From NCBI GenBank assembly GCA_947493535.1, contig CANLRK010000005.1:62001-126000 (forward strand): a stretch of 64,000 nt of DNA, in the 5' to 3' direction. The notes under the pieces are model-generated. The model was not told where the DNA came from and ran no database searches. It saw nothing but the letters and a program-made list of their open reading frames with translations. Both the position numbers and the translations under genes were made by a program. Positions 18,181-27,266 of this stretch are shown here, piece after piece. The stretch's first letter is position 1, and each line of letters opens with the position of its first letter. This DNA is from an uncultured Flavobacteriaceae bacterium. GTDB lineage: Bacteria > Bacteroidota > Bacteroidia > Flavobacteriales > Flavobacteriaceae.

Positions 18181-19701
18181 ATGAAAAAAATTAATATCAT
18201 ACAAAAAAGCATCTTAGCGCTAGCACTTATATTTAGTGCAGCATCTTGTGAAGATTATTTAGATGTAAATGACAGTCCTAACGGAGCTGAAGTAGATAAT
18301 TTAACACCAGACTTAGTATTAGCTGGTGCAATGCACAGACCAAGTATAGAGTATTTAACCAATATGAATCAATTGGGAAATACAATGATAGCTACTTGGA
18401 CAGGTAACACACAAGCTTTCCAAGCGCCATTTTCTGATGAGTTCAATTATAATCTAACTACAGATTTTTATGATAACGTATGGGATAGAATGTACATTAG
18501 GACATCTAACCTAACTCATATCATTAATTTTGAAAATGGAGTTAATTATGATTATCACAAAGCGGTAGCTAAAATATTGAAGTCATTTTATTTTCAAAAT
18601 TTAGTAGATATCTACGGAGATATTCCTTACACAGAAATTCATCAAAGAGGTGAAAATTTATTCCCTGCGTATAACAGTGCTCCGAATGTATATAACATGC
18701 TAATCAACCAAATTGATGAAGCAATTGCTTTAATTGATAATACAAATACTTCTACAGTTAAACCATTAGGTTCAGGTGATATTATGTTAAACGGAGATAT
18801 GAATCACTGGAAAAAATTTGGTAATACTGTAAAACTACGTTTACTTGTAAGAAAAGCCGCTTGGGCACAGCAAACTGGCGGACAAGCATTAACGGATTTT
18901 AACACCCAAATGGCTTCTTTAAACCAACCTGGAGTTGAGTTTTTAAGTACTGGTGATGATATTCGTATCAATGCAGGTTATCAAAATGAGATTGACAAAC
19001 AAAGTCCATTTTTTGGAAACTATGGTTATCAAACAAATGGTAATCCAACAACAGGGCAACGCCAAGTAGGGCCTACTCAATTTTTAGTAGAATTCTTAGA
19101 CGGAACTACAACTGGTGAATCTGACCCTAGATTGAATAGATTATTTGAACCAAGAGCTGGACAAGTGGGTATTATTGGTTTAAACCAAGGTACCGCAGGT
19201 GCCCCTGCTCAATTAGGTGATGCTTTAATTAGTTCTTTCGATCAGGATGGAATAATTATGACTGCTGCAGAATCATACTTTTTACAAGCAGAAGCTGCTC
19301 ACCTAGGTTTTTTAACAGGAGTAGGAACAGCAGAAACATTATTTAAAAATGGTATTACTGCATCTTTTAACTTACTTGGTGCTCCAATGGGTACATATTT
19401 AACTACTAGTGATGATAACGATCTTATCGGTTGGAATAGTACTACTGATAAGTTAGAGTTAATTATTAACCAAAAATGGTTAGCATTAAATAGTATCAAT
19501 GGGTTAGAAACTTGGATTGAGTATAACAGAACAGGGTATCCTGCTAATATGCCTTTCCCACAACAAAGTCCTTCAGGACCAAGACCAGTTAGATTACTAT
19601 ATCCAACATCTGAATACACAGGAAACTCAGCAAACGTTAGTGGTTTTGGACAAACTGTACAATCTGCATTTGACGATAACATATTCTGGGACGTTAACTA
19701 A
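18181..19701 (+). CDS. SusD-like surface lipoprotein (second), SusD-like 2 type
   Basis: The 506-residue product has a lipoprotein signal ending FSAASC and then EDYLDVNDSPN, a start shared by the SusD-like subgroup exemplified by many flavobacterial peptide or unknown-substrate loci. Features include DPRLNRLFEP, the TPR-like ESYFLQAEAAHLGFL near residue 365, and a C-terminal WIEYNRTGYP with PVRLLYPTSEY. It lacks the RFQLPIPQAEID ending of the first SusD, so it is of a different subfamily. It presumably caps the SusC just upstream. The next gene is 12 nt away. Confidence 0.9.
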   Translation: MKKINIIQKSILALALIFSAASCEDYLDVNDSPNGAEVDNLTPDLVLAGAMHRPSIEYLTNMNQLGNTMIATWTGNTQAFQAPFSDEFNYNLTTDFYDNVWDRMYIRTSNLTHIINFENGVNYDYHKAVAKILKSFYFQNLVDIYGDIPYTEIHQRGENLFPAYNSAPNVYNMLINQIDEAIALIDNTNTSTVKPLGSGDIMLNGDMNHWKKFGNTVKLRLLVRKAAWAQQTGGQALTDFNTQMASLNQPGVEFLSTGDDIRINAGYQNEIDKQSPFFGNYGYQTNGNPTTGQRQVGPTQFLVEFLDGTTTGESDPRLNRLFEPRAGQVGIIGLNQGTAGAPAQLGDALISSFDQDGIIMTAAESYFLQAEAAHLGFLTGVGTAETLFKNGITASFNLLGAPMGTYLTTSDDNDLIGWNSTTDKLELIINQKWLALNSINGLETWIEYNRTGYPANMPFPQQSPSGPRPVRLLYPTSEYTGNSANVSGFGQTVQSAFDDNIFWDVN

Positions 19702-19713
19702 AAAAATTAAATT

Positions 19714-20520
19714 ATGAAAAAAACAAAATTATTTATAGCTACTATACTTGCGTCATTTGCAATGACTTCATGTTTGGTAGACGACGAAAGGCCTTCTTTT
19801 GAAGAAGATCATGCTAACACTCCATATAGTGTTGGTACTGATATAGAATCAGGTTCTTATATTTTTACACCTGCAGATACTGAAACTGTTAAAATTGACG
19901 GTGCAATACTTTTAGTTGGTATGACTAATGGTACTTATTCATCTTCTGATATTGCAGTTAAATATGAAATTGATCCTTTAAATGAAGCTACAGAAGGAAC
20001 AATGTTTGCAATAACTAACACAACTAATGAGTTTATAATTCCTGCTGGACAAGAATTATCTCCTGACATGTTGAATTTGGAGTTATACCCATCAGCCTTC
20101 CCAACAGGGGAAATAACGAAGGTTATTATAAACATAGTACCAGTTAATCCAAGTGCAAGTGTACAAACTGGATTACCATTTGGTAAAATTGAATTAGAAG
20201 TTGAAAAGTGTGACCCACCATTATCAGGAACATACTCAAATAGCTTTAACGCTACTACAGTAGAAATTACTCCATTAGGTTGTAATGATACTTATAGAGC
20301 TAATTACCTAACTCCTTTCTCTGGTGTATATTGGTGGGAGTTTTCTCATGACCCAGCTACTGGAAATATTGTAATTACAGACTGGCAATATGAAGGGTCA
20401 AACCCTTTAACTTATGACACTGCATCAGTTGATGGAAGTGGAAATATAACGGTAACTAATGCTGATGTTGCTGGGGTAAGTTGGTATCAAGATTTAACTT
20501 GGACATTAAGCCCTTTATAA
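19714..20520 (+). CDS. Surface lipoprotein of unknown function, second block
   Basis: The 268-residue protein has a lipoprotein signal (FAMTSC) followed by LVDDERPSFEED, acidic as in surface-exported lipoproteins. An N-terminal beta-sandwich region ends at KIELEVEKCDPPL. The C-terminal domain, starting GTYSNSF, has a second Cys in PLGCNDTY and several Trp (VYWWEF, WYQDLTW). The layout (beta-sandwich, Cys, Trp-rich C-terminal domain) resembles the first lipoprotein of block one, but similarity is not strong by eye. Likely an accessory ligand-binding subunit of the second SusCD pair. Confidence 0.65.
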   Translation: MKKTKLFIATILASFAMTSCLVDDERPSFEEDHANTPYSVGTDIESGSYIFTPADTETVKIDGAILLVGMTNGTYSSSDIAVKYEIDPLNEATEGTMFAITNTTNEFIIPAGQELSPDMLNLELYPSAFPTGEITKVIINIVPVNPSASVQTGLPFGKIELEVEKCDPPLSGTYSNSFNATTVEITPLGCNDTYRANYLTPFSGVYWWEFSHDPATGNIVITDWQYEGSNPLTYDTASVDGSGNITVTNADVAGVSWYQDLTWTLSPL

Positions 20521-20549
20521 AATAATAGCCTTAATTAAAACATTTTAAA

Positions 20550-21617
20550 ATGAAAATATATAATATATATAACAAACTTGCAGTAACAGCTTTAACAGCT
20601 GCAAGTTTGTTCGCAATGTCATGTCAGGATGACGATTTAGACATTGCAAGACAAGGAAAGCCTGTACTTAGCTTAGAAACTAACGAGATAACTGTTGGTG
20701 AAGGTGGTAGTGCTTACTTTAAAGCAAATCTTTCATATCCTATAAATGACTATGTAGCTATACGTATGGAGTTATTAGATGATGAAGGAAACCCTGTTAT
20801 TGTTACAGAACCAGATGGAGGACCTAATACTGGTAATGGGTATTCACCTATCCCTCATGAAGATTTAGATATTGCTGTGGACTCAGCACCATTTCCTGCA
20901 GTTGGTATATGGGAAACTTGGTTTGAAGCTGGAGCTTTTGACTACGGTTATTTAGGAGGAACTGGTTACGTTTACACTGCTGATAAAAATGTTACTAGTT
21001 TTGAGTTCCCTGTTGGAACATTAGTAGACAACCTTACTGAAGGAACTGAAACATACCGTTTTAGATTATCTGCTACTTCAAAAATGAATGCAATAGTTGA
21101 CGAAATAATAACCGTTAATATTGTTGACCCAGTTCCTACAACTCTTGATGTATTATTAGATTTTGATGGAAATATTACTGTTGATGGAAATACTGTTGAC
21201 AAATGCTTATATGATTTTGATATTTTTATTTCTGATAGTGATATTTCTAACACTGACATCATACATAACTGGGATGGACCTTGTAATGAATTATTGTCAC
21301 AAGGAGGTGGTTCTGAGCTTATAGATAATGATCCTAACAACTGGATGGATGGAACTATTTACTATGTTTGGATTGATTTATGGGACAAAAGTGCTGCGCC
21401 GGCAATCACAAATCATGAAGACATCCCTATGGACTTAGTTTTCAATCTTGTTATCGATGGAGTTAGTTCTAACAGAACTCTTTCTTTACAAGATTTATAT
21501 AGAACAGATAGCCCTGATACATTTAATAATGGTGGAGGAGAAAAATTAGCCGCACAAATAATTATTAATGGAAACGACTATATCATTAAAGATCTAGATG
21601 GAAACATTGTTCAATAA
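20550..21617 (+). CDS. Surface lipoprotein of unknown function, last gene of second block
   Basis: The 355-residue product has a signal peptide ending FAMSC with QDDDLDIARQ after the Cys. Residues about 40-175 look like a beta-sandwich with LSLETNEITVGEGGSAYFKA and FRLSAT strands, ending IITVNIVDPVP. The C-terminal part contains KCLYDFDIFISD and DGPCNELL, with a single Cys pair. Asp- and Gly-rich loops suggest calcium binding, which is inference. No family recognised. It is 29 nt after the previous gene and is followed by a strong terminator. Confidence 0.65.
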   Translation: MKIYNIYNKLAVTALTAASLFAMSCQDDDLDIARQGKPVLSLETNEITVGEGGSAYFKANLSYPINDYVAIRMELLDDEGNPVIVTEPDGGPNTGNGYSPIPHEDLDIAVDSAPFPAVGIWETWFEAGAFDYGYLGGTGYVYTADKNVTSFEFPVGTLVDNLTEGTETYRFRLSATSKMNAIVDEIITVNIVDPVPTTLDVLLDFDGNITVDGNTVDKCLYDFDIFISDSDISNTDIIHNWDGPCNELLSQGGGSELIDNDPNNWMDGTIYYVWIDLWDKSAAPAITNHEDIPMDLVFNLVIDGVSSNRTLSLQDLYRTDSPDTFNNGGGEKLAAQIIINGNDYIIKDLDGNIVQ

Positions 21618-21634
21618 TTATTTATAAACAACTC

Positions 21635-21665
21635 AAAAAACCACCTCAATTGAGGTGGTTTTTTT
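21635..21665 (+). terminator. Terminator of the second susCD block
   Basis: A perfect 30-bp palindrome: six A's, CCACCTCAA, its complement TTGAGGTGG, and at least six T's. It lies 17 nt after the last lipoprotein stop and functions as an intrinsic terminator; by symmetry it could act in both directions. Confidence 0.9.
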
Positions 21666-21680
21666 ATGCAATTAAATCAC

Positions 21681-21688
21681 TACATTTG
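21681..21688 (+). promoter_or_regulatory. -7 promoter element of rlmB
   Basis: TACATTTG is an exact TAnnTTTG match 18 nt before the rlmB ATG. The -33 position falls in the tail of the upstream terminator and has no TTG, so only the -7 box is supported. Confidence 0.5.
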
Positions 21689-21706
21689 TAGGCAGAAATT
21701 CACTAT

Positions 21707-22438
21707 ATGAAAACAAACGAAATTTTTGGTTCTAGAGCTGTTATTGAAGCTATTAACGCTGCCGTTGAAATTGAAAAAATATATCTTTTAAAAGATGTCG
21801 AAAACGACTTGTCAAAAGAACTTTTCAGTTTAATTAAACAGCATAGAATAGCTTTTCAATATGTTCCTATTCAAAAGTTTAATAAGTTTTCAGACAAAAA
21901 CCATCAAGGGGTTATGGCTAAAGTTGCCTTAGTTAAAACAATAAATATTGAAACCCTTACTGATAATTTAGATCTAGAAGCTAATCCAACAATTTTACTT
22001 TTAGACGCCGTAACTGACGTAAGAAATTTTGGTGCCATAGCACGTACAGCATCTTGTACTGGTGTTAAAGGTATTGTTATTTTAGATAAAGGAAGTGCGC
22101 CTATAAATGCCGACGCTGTAAAAACTTCAGCCGGAGCTCTGTTCAAAATACCTGTTTGTAAAGTAAACCATTTAAAAGATGCCATATATTACTTGCAAGG
22201 CTCAGGTTTTCAGGTAGTAGCAGCTACTGAAAAAACAAACGATTTAATTTATGATGTTGATTTAAATAAACCTACTGCTATTATTATGGGTTCAGAAGAA
22301 CGTGGTATAAATCCTTCTACGCTAAAAATATGCGATTACAAAGCAAAACTTCCTATGGAAGGTGAAATAGCCTCATTAAATGTTTCTGTAGCCTGTGGAG
22401 CCTTTTTATACGAGACTATGCGCCAAAAGTTAAGCTAA
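21707..22438 (+). CDS. rlmB: 23S rRNA guanosine-2'-O-methyltransferase, TrmH/SpoU family
   Basis: RlmB methylates the ribose of G2251 in 23S rRNA. The 243-residue protein has the N-terminal substrate-binding domain starting EIFGSRAVIEAI. It is followed by the three SPOUT motifs: DAVTDVRNFGAIARTA near residues 101-116 (with the catalytic Asn-Phe-Gly-Ala-Ile-Arg), IIMGSEERGI near 195, and LNVSVACGAFLYE near 224. Length and motif order are normal. It stands alone, convergent with the rhomboid gene 4 nt away. TrmH-family specificity is hard to fix by eye, but the N-terminal domain favours RlmB. Confidence 0.88.
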   Translation: MKTNEIFGSRAVIEAINAAVEIEKIYLLKDVENDLSKELFSLIKQHRIAFQYVPIQKFNKFSDKNHQGVMAKVALVKTINIETLTDNLDLEANPTILLLDAVTDVRNFGAIARTASCTGVKGIVILDKGSAPINADAVKTSAGALFKIPVCKVNHLKDAIYYLQGSGFQVVAATEKTNDLIYDVDLNKPTAIIMGSEERGINPSTLKICDYKAKLPMEGEIASLNVSVACGAFLYETMRQKLS

Positions 22439-22442
22439 GCCC

Positions 22443-23069
22443 CTACTCTTCTTCGTCAACAATCAAATTACCTTCTTCATCTAAAAAAGGTAGATTAGCC
22501 ACAAATTTTCCTTGCTCGTTAAAGTGTGCCATAAAAAGAGGATTTTCAGGAGCAACAATTATTCTTTTAGTATCAGGCAATTCATTTTTAAAAAAGAAAC
22601 TCAGTAAAATTCCTGTAAGTAATCCCGATAAGTGTCCCTCCCAGGAAATTCTTGCGTCAACAGGAAACACATACCAAACCATACTTCCGTAAATAAATAT
22701 AACCACAAAGGCAAGTGCTATTAAATTGTATTGTTTTGAAAAAAAACTTTTTGAAATAATAAAACTAGCTAGCACATAAATTACACCACTCATTCCTAAA
22801 TGATATGCCGGACGAGCAATTATCCAGGTTAAAAAGCCTGAGAAAACAATTGCTAACAAAAATATTTTTAAATAATTTTTTTGATAAAAAAATCGTACTA
22901 AAGTCATCAGTACAAAAAAAGACATGCTATTGTTTACAATATGCGACAAATCAGAATGCAAAAACGGTGACGCAAATACACCCAGTAATGATTTGAATTT
23001 TCTTGGGTATATACTGTAATCATTAAAATTAAACCCGTATTTAATTTCATATAAAAAAACAATCCACAT
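22443..23069 (-). CDS. Rhomboid family intramembrane serine protease
   Basis: A multi-pass membrane protease with the catalytic dyad visible: Ser94 in GMSGV and His146 in WEGHLSG (numbered from the ATG), plus the conserved HxxxN-type loop HIVNNSMSFF. An acidic cytoplasmic tail ends VDEEE. The ATG used here lies inside the first membrane segment. The frame stays open upstream to about 23150 and encodes FDILVFPLLIILI directly before it, so the real start is probably a non-ATG codon (ATT, ATC or CTT) further up. Substrate unknown. It is convergent with rlmB and divergent from rarA. Confidence 0.85.
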   Translation of the reverse strand: MWIVFLYEIKYGFNFNDYSIYPRKFKSLLGVFASPFLHSDLSHIVNNSMSFFVLMTLVRFFYQKNYLKIFLLAIVFSGFLTWIIARPAYHLGMSGVIYVLASFIISKSFFSKQYNLIALAFVVIFIYGSMVWYVFPVDARISWEGHLSGLLTGILLSFFFKNELPDTKRIIVAPENPLFMAHFNEQGKFVANLPFLDEEGNLIVDEEE

Positions 23070-23209
23070 GATTAAAATAATCAGTAGTGGGAAAACTAAA
23101 ATATCGAATATGTTTTTAAGCGCTTTGATATTTTTAAAAATACAATAAGTTTACCAAAAATGGTAATCGGTAAAATTGTCAATACTTATCTATTTAGTAT
23201 TTTTACTTT

Positions 23210-24487
23210 ATGAATAAACCATTAGCAGAACGTTTACGCCCCAACTCTTTAAAGGACTATATTAGTCAGGAGCATCTTATTGGAGAAAATGGTTCTTTAA
23301 CCAATCAAATAGCGCAGGGCATTATACCATCACTCATATTATGGGGACCGCCGGGCACAGGAAAAACTACTTTAGCAAACATTATTGCAAATACAGCTGA
23401 CCGACCTTTTTACACCTTAAGCGCTATAAATTCTGGTGTAAAAGACATTCGTGAAGTCATTGACTCTGCCAAAAAGAGCAGCGGATTATTCACTACAAAA
23501 AATCCTATTTTGTTTATTGATGAGATTCATCGTTTTAGCAAATCGCAACAAGATTCATTATTAGGAGCTGTAGAAAAAGGGATCATTACACTAATTGGAG
23601 CTACAACGGAAAACCCGAGCTTTGAGGTTATACCTGCCCTTTTATCAAGATGTCAAGTGTATACGTTAAATCATTTTACTAAAGACGATTTAATTAAGCT
23701 GCTTCATAATGCTATGGAAACTGACAAACATCTAGCTACTAAAAATATCTGTATAAAAGAATATGAGGCTTTGCTTCGCATTTCTAGTGGTGATGCAAGA
23801 AAACTATTAAACACCTTTGAACTAATAGTTAATAATACTACTACTGACACCATTGAAATTACCAACGATTTAGTATTAAGTACCGTACAAAAAAACACAA
23901 TTCAATACGACAAAGCTGGTGAACAACACTATGACATAATTTCAGCCTTTATAAAATCAATACGAGGCAGTGATCCGAATGCTGCCATATATTGGCTTGC
24001 TCGCATGCTTGAAGGTGGTGAGGATGTAAAGTTTATTGCCCGACGCTTATTAATTTTAGCTAGTGAAGATATTGGAAATGCAAACCCTACTGCGTTAATA
24101 ATGGCTACTAACACTTTCCAAGCAGTGAGCATTGTTGGCGTACCAGAATCGAGAATTATTTTAAGTCAATGTGTGATTTACTTAGCTACCTCTGCAAAAA
24201 GTAACGCTTCCTATTTAGCCATAAATGAAGCCCAACAACTTGTTAAACAAACAGGAAATTTGAGTGTTCCTCTACATTTAAGAAATGCCCCTACTAAATT
24301 GATGAAAGAGTTAGGTTATGGACAAGAATATAAATACAGTCATAATTTTAACAACAACTTTACAGAACAAGAATATTTACCTGAGGAGCTTACAGGCACT
24401 AAGTTTTATGAACCAGGGGCCAACTCAAGAGAACAGACCCAACGCGATTTTTTAAAAAATCGATGGAAAAATAAGTATAACTACTAG
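23210..24487 (+). CDS. rarA: Replication-associated recombination AAA+ ATPase
   Basis: RarA/MgsA is a clamp-loader-like ATPase acting at stalled forks. The 425-residue product shows Walker [10 protein letters not shown] (residues 46-54), Walker [10 protein letters not shown], sensor 1 [11 protein letters not shown] and the arginine finger in LLSRCQVY. The C-terminal tetramerisation region has [18 protein letters not shown] and a final FLKNRW. Complete and normal in length. Its stop codon shares bases with the stop of the convergent gene: the sequence CTAG at 24484-24487 gives TAG on both strands. Confidence 0.95.
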   Translation: MNKPLAERLRPNSLKDYISQEHLIGENGSLTNQIAQGIIPSLILWGPPGTGKTTLANIIANTADRPFYTLSAINSGVKDIREVIDSAKKSSGLFTTKNPILFIDEIHRFSKSQQDSLLGAVEKGIITLIGATTENPSFEVIPALLSRCQVYTLNHFTKDDLIKLLHNAMETDKHLATKNICIKEYEALLRISSGDARKLLNTFELIVNNTTTDTIEITNDLVLSTVQKNTIQYDKAGEQHYDIISAFIKSIRGSDPNAAIYWLARMLEGGEDVKFIARRLLILASEDIGNANPTALIMATNTFQAVSIVGVPESRIILSQCVIYLATSAKSNASYLAINEAQQLVKQTGNLSVPLHLRNAPTKLMKELGYGQEYKYSHNFNNNFTEQEYLPEELTGTKFYEPGANSREQTQRDFLKNRWKNKYNY

Positions 24488-25239
24488 TTAGTTTTTACCA
24501 TAGTAAGTAACTGCACAGAATCATTGTCTACAATTTCCAGCATGAAATTACCATTTTCAAGAAAATAACCTATTCCTTTTTTCGAATTTAACTCTACGTG
24601 ATAAATATTAGTTTTAAGCGTAGATGCTATACAACTTCCAATTGCTTTAGTTGAGTTTTTATTTTCTATACTAAAACCCGTTTTCTTTTTTATAAAAAGA
24701 TATTCTTCATTGTTATAACTAAACTGCATTTGATTTGCAGTAGTTACATGAGGTACTTTTACTTCATGTAACGCCACTTCTGAACTAACAACCTTTGTTG
24801 CTGTTTCTTTTGGTGTAAAATGTAATCGGTAACCACCAAAGGAAGTTAATGTGTTTCTAAGTGCTTCTTTATACGCTAAATCATAACTTTTTGAACGACT
24901 AAAACCTTCTTTAGTAACAAACAACACTTTATCATAACAATCTTTAACCTCTACAGATAGTTTTGTTTTAAACATACCTCCTGCATCCTTAATAACTGGA
25001 GTTAACGCTAAACACCTATTCTCTTTTAACGATTTTGGTAAGTCTTCATTATCTAAATATGTTTCAAATCCTAATTGTTGAAATTTAAACTTCAACAAGG
25101 TATTAACTCCAAATTGATCTTCTTTTTTCTGAAATTCATACTTGGAAGGAATTACTACATATTTATAATTATTCAATGCTTGTTGCGCTAGAGCATTAAT
25201 ACCTGTAAACAACAAAAGTGTTAGTATATATTTTTTCAT
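24484..25239 (-). CDS. Secreted protein of unknown function
   Basis: A 251-residue protein with a signal peptide (MKKYILTLLLFTGINALAQ, cleaved after ALAQ). I recognise no named family. The mature part begins with YKYVVIPSKYEF and QLGFETYLDNEDLP, reminiscent of flavobacterial periplasmic proteins that track an outer-membrane or stress function, and contains two Cys in the body. It sits 36 nt after yjjG and has its own promoter element, so it may be transcribed separately or with the operon upstream. Confidence 0.75.
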   Translation of the reverse strand: MKKYILTLLLFTGINALAQQALNNYKYVVIPSKYEFQKKEDQFGVNTLLKFKFQQLGFETYLDNEDLPKSLKENRCLALTPVIKDAGGMFKTKLSVEVKDCYDKVLFVTKEGFSRSKSYDLAYKEALRNTLTSFGGYRLHFTPKETATKVVSSEVALHEVKVPHVTTANQMQFSYNNEEYLFIKKKTGFSIENKNSTKAIGSCIASTLKTNIYHVELNSKKGIGYFLENGNFMLEIVDNDSVQLLTMVKTN

Positions 25240-25257
25240 TATAGTTTATTTTAAAAT

Positions 25258-25265
25258 CAAATATA
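25258..25265 (-). promoter_or_regulatory. -7 promoter element of the secreted unknown
   Basis: On the minus strand TATATTTG is an exact TAnnTTTG match, 18 nt before the ATG at 25239. No TTG is seen at the -33 position. The region lies between and partly within the end of yjjG. Confidence 0.4.
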
Positions 25266-25275
25266 ACTGAATTGT

Positions 25276-25959
25276 TTATAATATATTCATTAACTCCTCT
25301 AAATGATTAACCTGATTTATTGCTTGAGGCAAATCATCTTTATGATAATTATAACATATGGCATCCATACCATAATTGATTGCTCCTAACACGTCGGCTT
25401 CATAACTATCACCAATCATCAATGAATTTTCTTTGGTAGCTTTAGCCATGGTTAATGCTTTTTCAAAAATAATTGGGTTAGGCTTTTTTACCCCAGCCAT
25501 TTCTGAATTTACCACCACATCAAAATACATTTCTAAATTGGTGTTTTTTAATTTGCCCACTTGTACTTCGGCAAAACCATTAGTTATTATATGCAAATTA
25601 TATTTAGGTTTTAAATAATTTAACACATTAATTGCTCCATCAAGCAGATGAGTTTGTTGTGATAAATGGTAAATATATTCCTCTGCGATAGTGAATATTA
25701 CAGCGTCGGAAACTGACATGTTTATTGCTTCAAAAGATTCTTGCAAACGTCTAAAACGCAAGGTTTCTTTATCAATTTTTTCTTCTCTAAAAAGCTTCCA
25801 CATCTCTTTATTAATAGGCTGATAGGCTGATAAAAAACTTGATACATCGACATTTAAGTTTAGCTTTTTAAATACAATTGTATATGTGATTTCAGAGTTT
25901 TTATCAAAATCCCATAGTGTATGATCTAAATCAAAAAAAATATCCTTTATATGTTTCAT
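25276..25959 (-). CDS. yjjG: HAD-family hydrolase, YjjG type (non-canonical pyrimidine nucleotidase)
   Basis: HAD phosphatases of this group remove phosphate from damaged or unusual pyrimidine nucleotides. The 227-residue protein has motif I FFDLDHTLWD (catalytic D10 and D12), motif II ITNG near 124, motif III Lys in GVKKPNP near 157, and motif IV GDSYEADVLGA near 185. Helical cap domain at about 20-95. Full length. Its ATG overlaps the preceding gene's stop by 4 nt, so the two are translationally coupled. Exact substrate is inferred from family resemblance. Confidence 0.85.
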   Translation of the reverse strand: MKHIKDIFFDLDHTLWDFDKNSEITYTIVFKKLNLNVDVSSFLSAYQPINKEMWKLFREEKIDKETLRFRRLQESFEAINMSVSDAVIFTIAEEYIYHLSQQTHLLDGAINVLNYLKPKYNLHIITNGFAEVQVGKLKNTNLEMYFDVVVNSEMAGVKKPNPIIFEKALTMAKATKENSLMIGDSYEADVLGAINYGMDAICYNYHKDDLPQAINQVNHLEELMNIL

Positions 25960-27266
25960 TTCTTATCCTTTTTAATATCTAATGAGTAATCTAAAAGTTT
26001 AGTGTATAACTTTCGCCAGCCTTTCCATTCTTCATTTTCGGAAAAGGTATAATTATGAACTACCATAGAAAAAGTACCATGAACTTTTTTTACTGCATCA
26101 ATAAGCTTTGTGATTTCTGAGTAAGCATTTCCTCTTTTTCGATATACATAATCTAACACAATAAAAGAATTTATTTTTAATGGTGTTTGCATTTCATAAT
26201 CAATATCATAAAAATAAAACGGGGTACATGTTCCTGCTCTAAAACCAGCTTCAGAAACATAGCCCATAGTATAGTCAGATTCAATTTCAAGCTCAATTAA
26301 ATTTCTATATACCAATGGTAATTTTAGTTTGGAAAATGAATTTTTAGTATACTTCAACGATCTATTAAAAATAGCTTCGTAACGTAGTTTTTCTTCTTTT
26401 AATTTTTGCACATCATCTAAAGCCAAAAAAGAACCTTTTAAACCGGTTTCAAAATAATCTGCTATCAATTTAATAAGTGATACAAAATGCTTGTTTTGAT
26501 GATTGATATTTTTATCATACGTGGTATAATCGCTCAACAAAAAGAAAAACATCGGCTTCATATTCCTTTTTTTATGATTATTAATTAACCACTTGTAGGT
26601 GTCATAAGGGTCTTTTCTTAGTTTTGACAGCACTAAATAACGCTGGTATACCTCAACAAAGTTTAATGCTAACACATCTTTTAAGCTTCCTCCAATAGTA
26701 CGTACTATACCTTTATATTTATACTTAAAAGCAACAGGCACATCTATAATTGGGGCGAATGTAAAATTCCTGCTAGGGAATTCGTATTCAGGAAAAGCCT
26801 TTTGTAAGGATTGTTGAAACTTATAAGCCCATATATCAATTACTGGCTGTTTTAAAAAATGATGTTTATAAGCAATACTTTCTTCGGGAGGAAATCGACC
26901 AAAATCATCAGCTACATAAGGCAAGTACTCTTCATACCTACTTAGCAAATAAAAGCTCGCAGCAAAAATATCAAACGGCAAAAAACTTTTACTCCCAACA
27001 CTAAAAAAGCATTTAGTATCATCCCAAACCTGTACATTTATTTCAGCATCTGAAATTCCTTCTTCAAACAACAATACATTTGATTGTACAAAAAACTCTT
27101 TAGCAAGAGGCTGTTTAGCATAAGACATTTTTAAGCCTTGATGCGCTATAAACTCTTCTACTACCGAAGTAAAACTTACATCAATACCTAAAATCCGTGT
27201 GCAAATATGTTTAAATACATACCTAACACGCGGGGTTATTTTATGTGTGTAAACTACCAATTCCAT
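25956..27266 (-). CDS. Polysaccharide deacetylase-like protein
   Basis: A 436-residue protein of a Bacteroidetes family related to NodB-type deacetylases. The N-terminal half is the family-specific domain (DFGRFPPEESIAYKHHFL near residue 120). The C-terminal half has the degenerate NodB strand FAPIIDVPVAF near 170-180, where active enzymes have an Asp pair, and GFRAGTCTPFYFYDIDY near 345-361. The sugar substrate is unknown, and activity is uncertain because the metal-binding motifs are not clearly intact. It overlaps radC by 1 nt and yjjG by 4 nt in an operon headed by mpl. Confidence 0.75.
   Translation of the reverse strand: MELVVYTHKITPRVRYVFKHICTRILGIDVSFTSVVEEFIAHQGLKMSYAKQPLAKEFFVQSNVLLFEEGISDAEINVQVWDDTKCFFSVGSKSFLPFDIFAASFYLLSRYEEYLPYVADDFGRFPPEESIAYKHHFLKQPVIDIWAYKFQQSLQKAFPEYEFPSRNFTFAPIIDVPVAFKYKYKGIVRTIGGSLKDVLALNFVEVYQRYLVLSKLRKDPYDTYKWLINNHKKRNMKPMFFFLLSDYTTYDKNINHQNKHFVSLIKLIADYFETGLKGSFLALDDVQKLKEEKLRYEAIFNRSLKYTKNSFSKLKLPLVYRNLIELEIESDYTMGYVSEAGFRAGTCTPFYFYDIDYEMQTPLKINSFIVLDYVYRKRGNAYSEITKLIDAVKKVHGTFSMVVHNYTFSENEEWKGWRKLYTKLLDYSLDIKKDKK

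Noticed and set aside
21635-21665. 30-bp palindrome as a mobile-element end or attachment site
   Set aside because: Position just after a stop codon, GC-rich stem and T run make it a terminator; no second copy, target duplication or transposase nearby.
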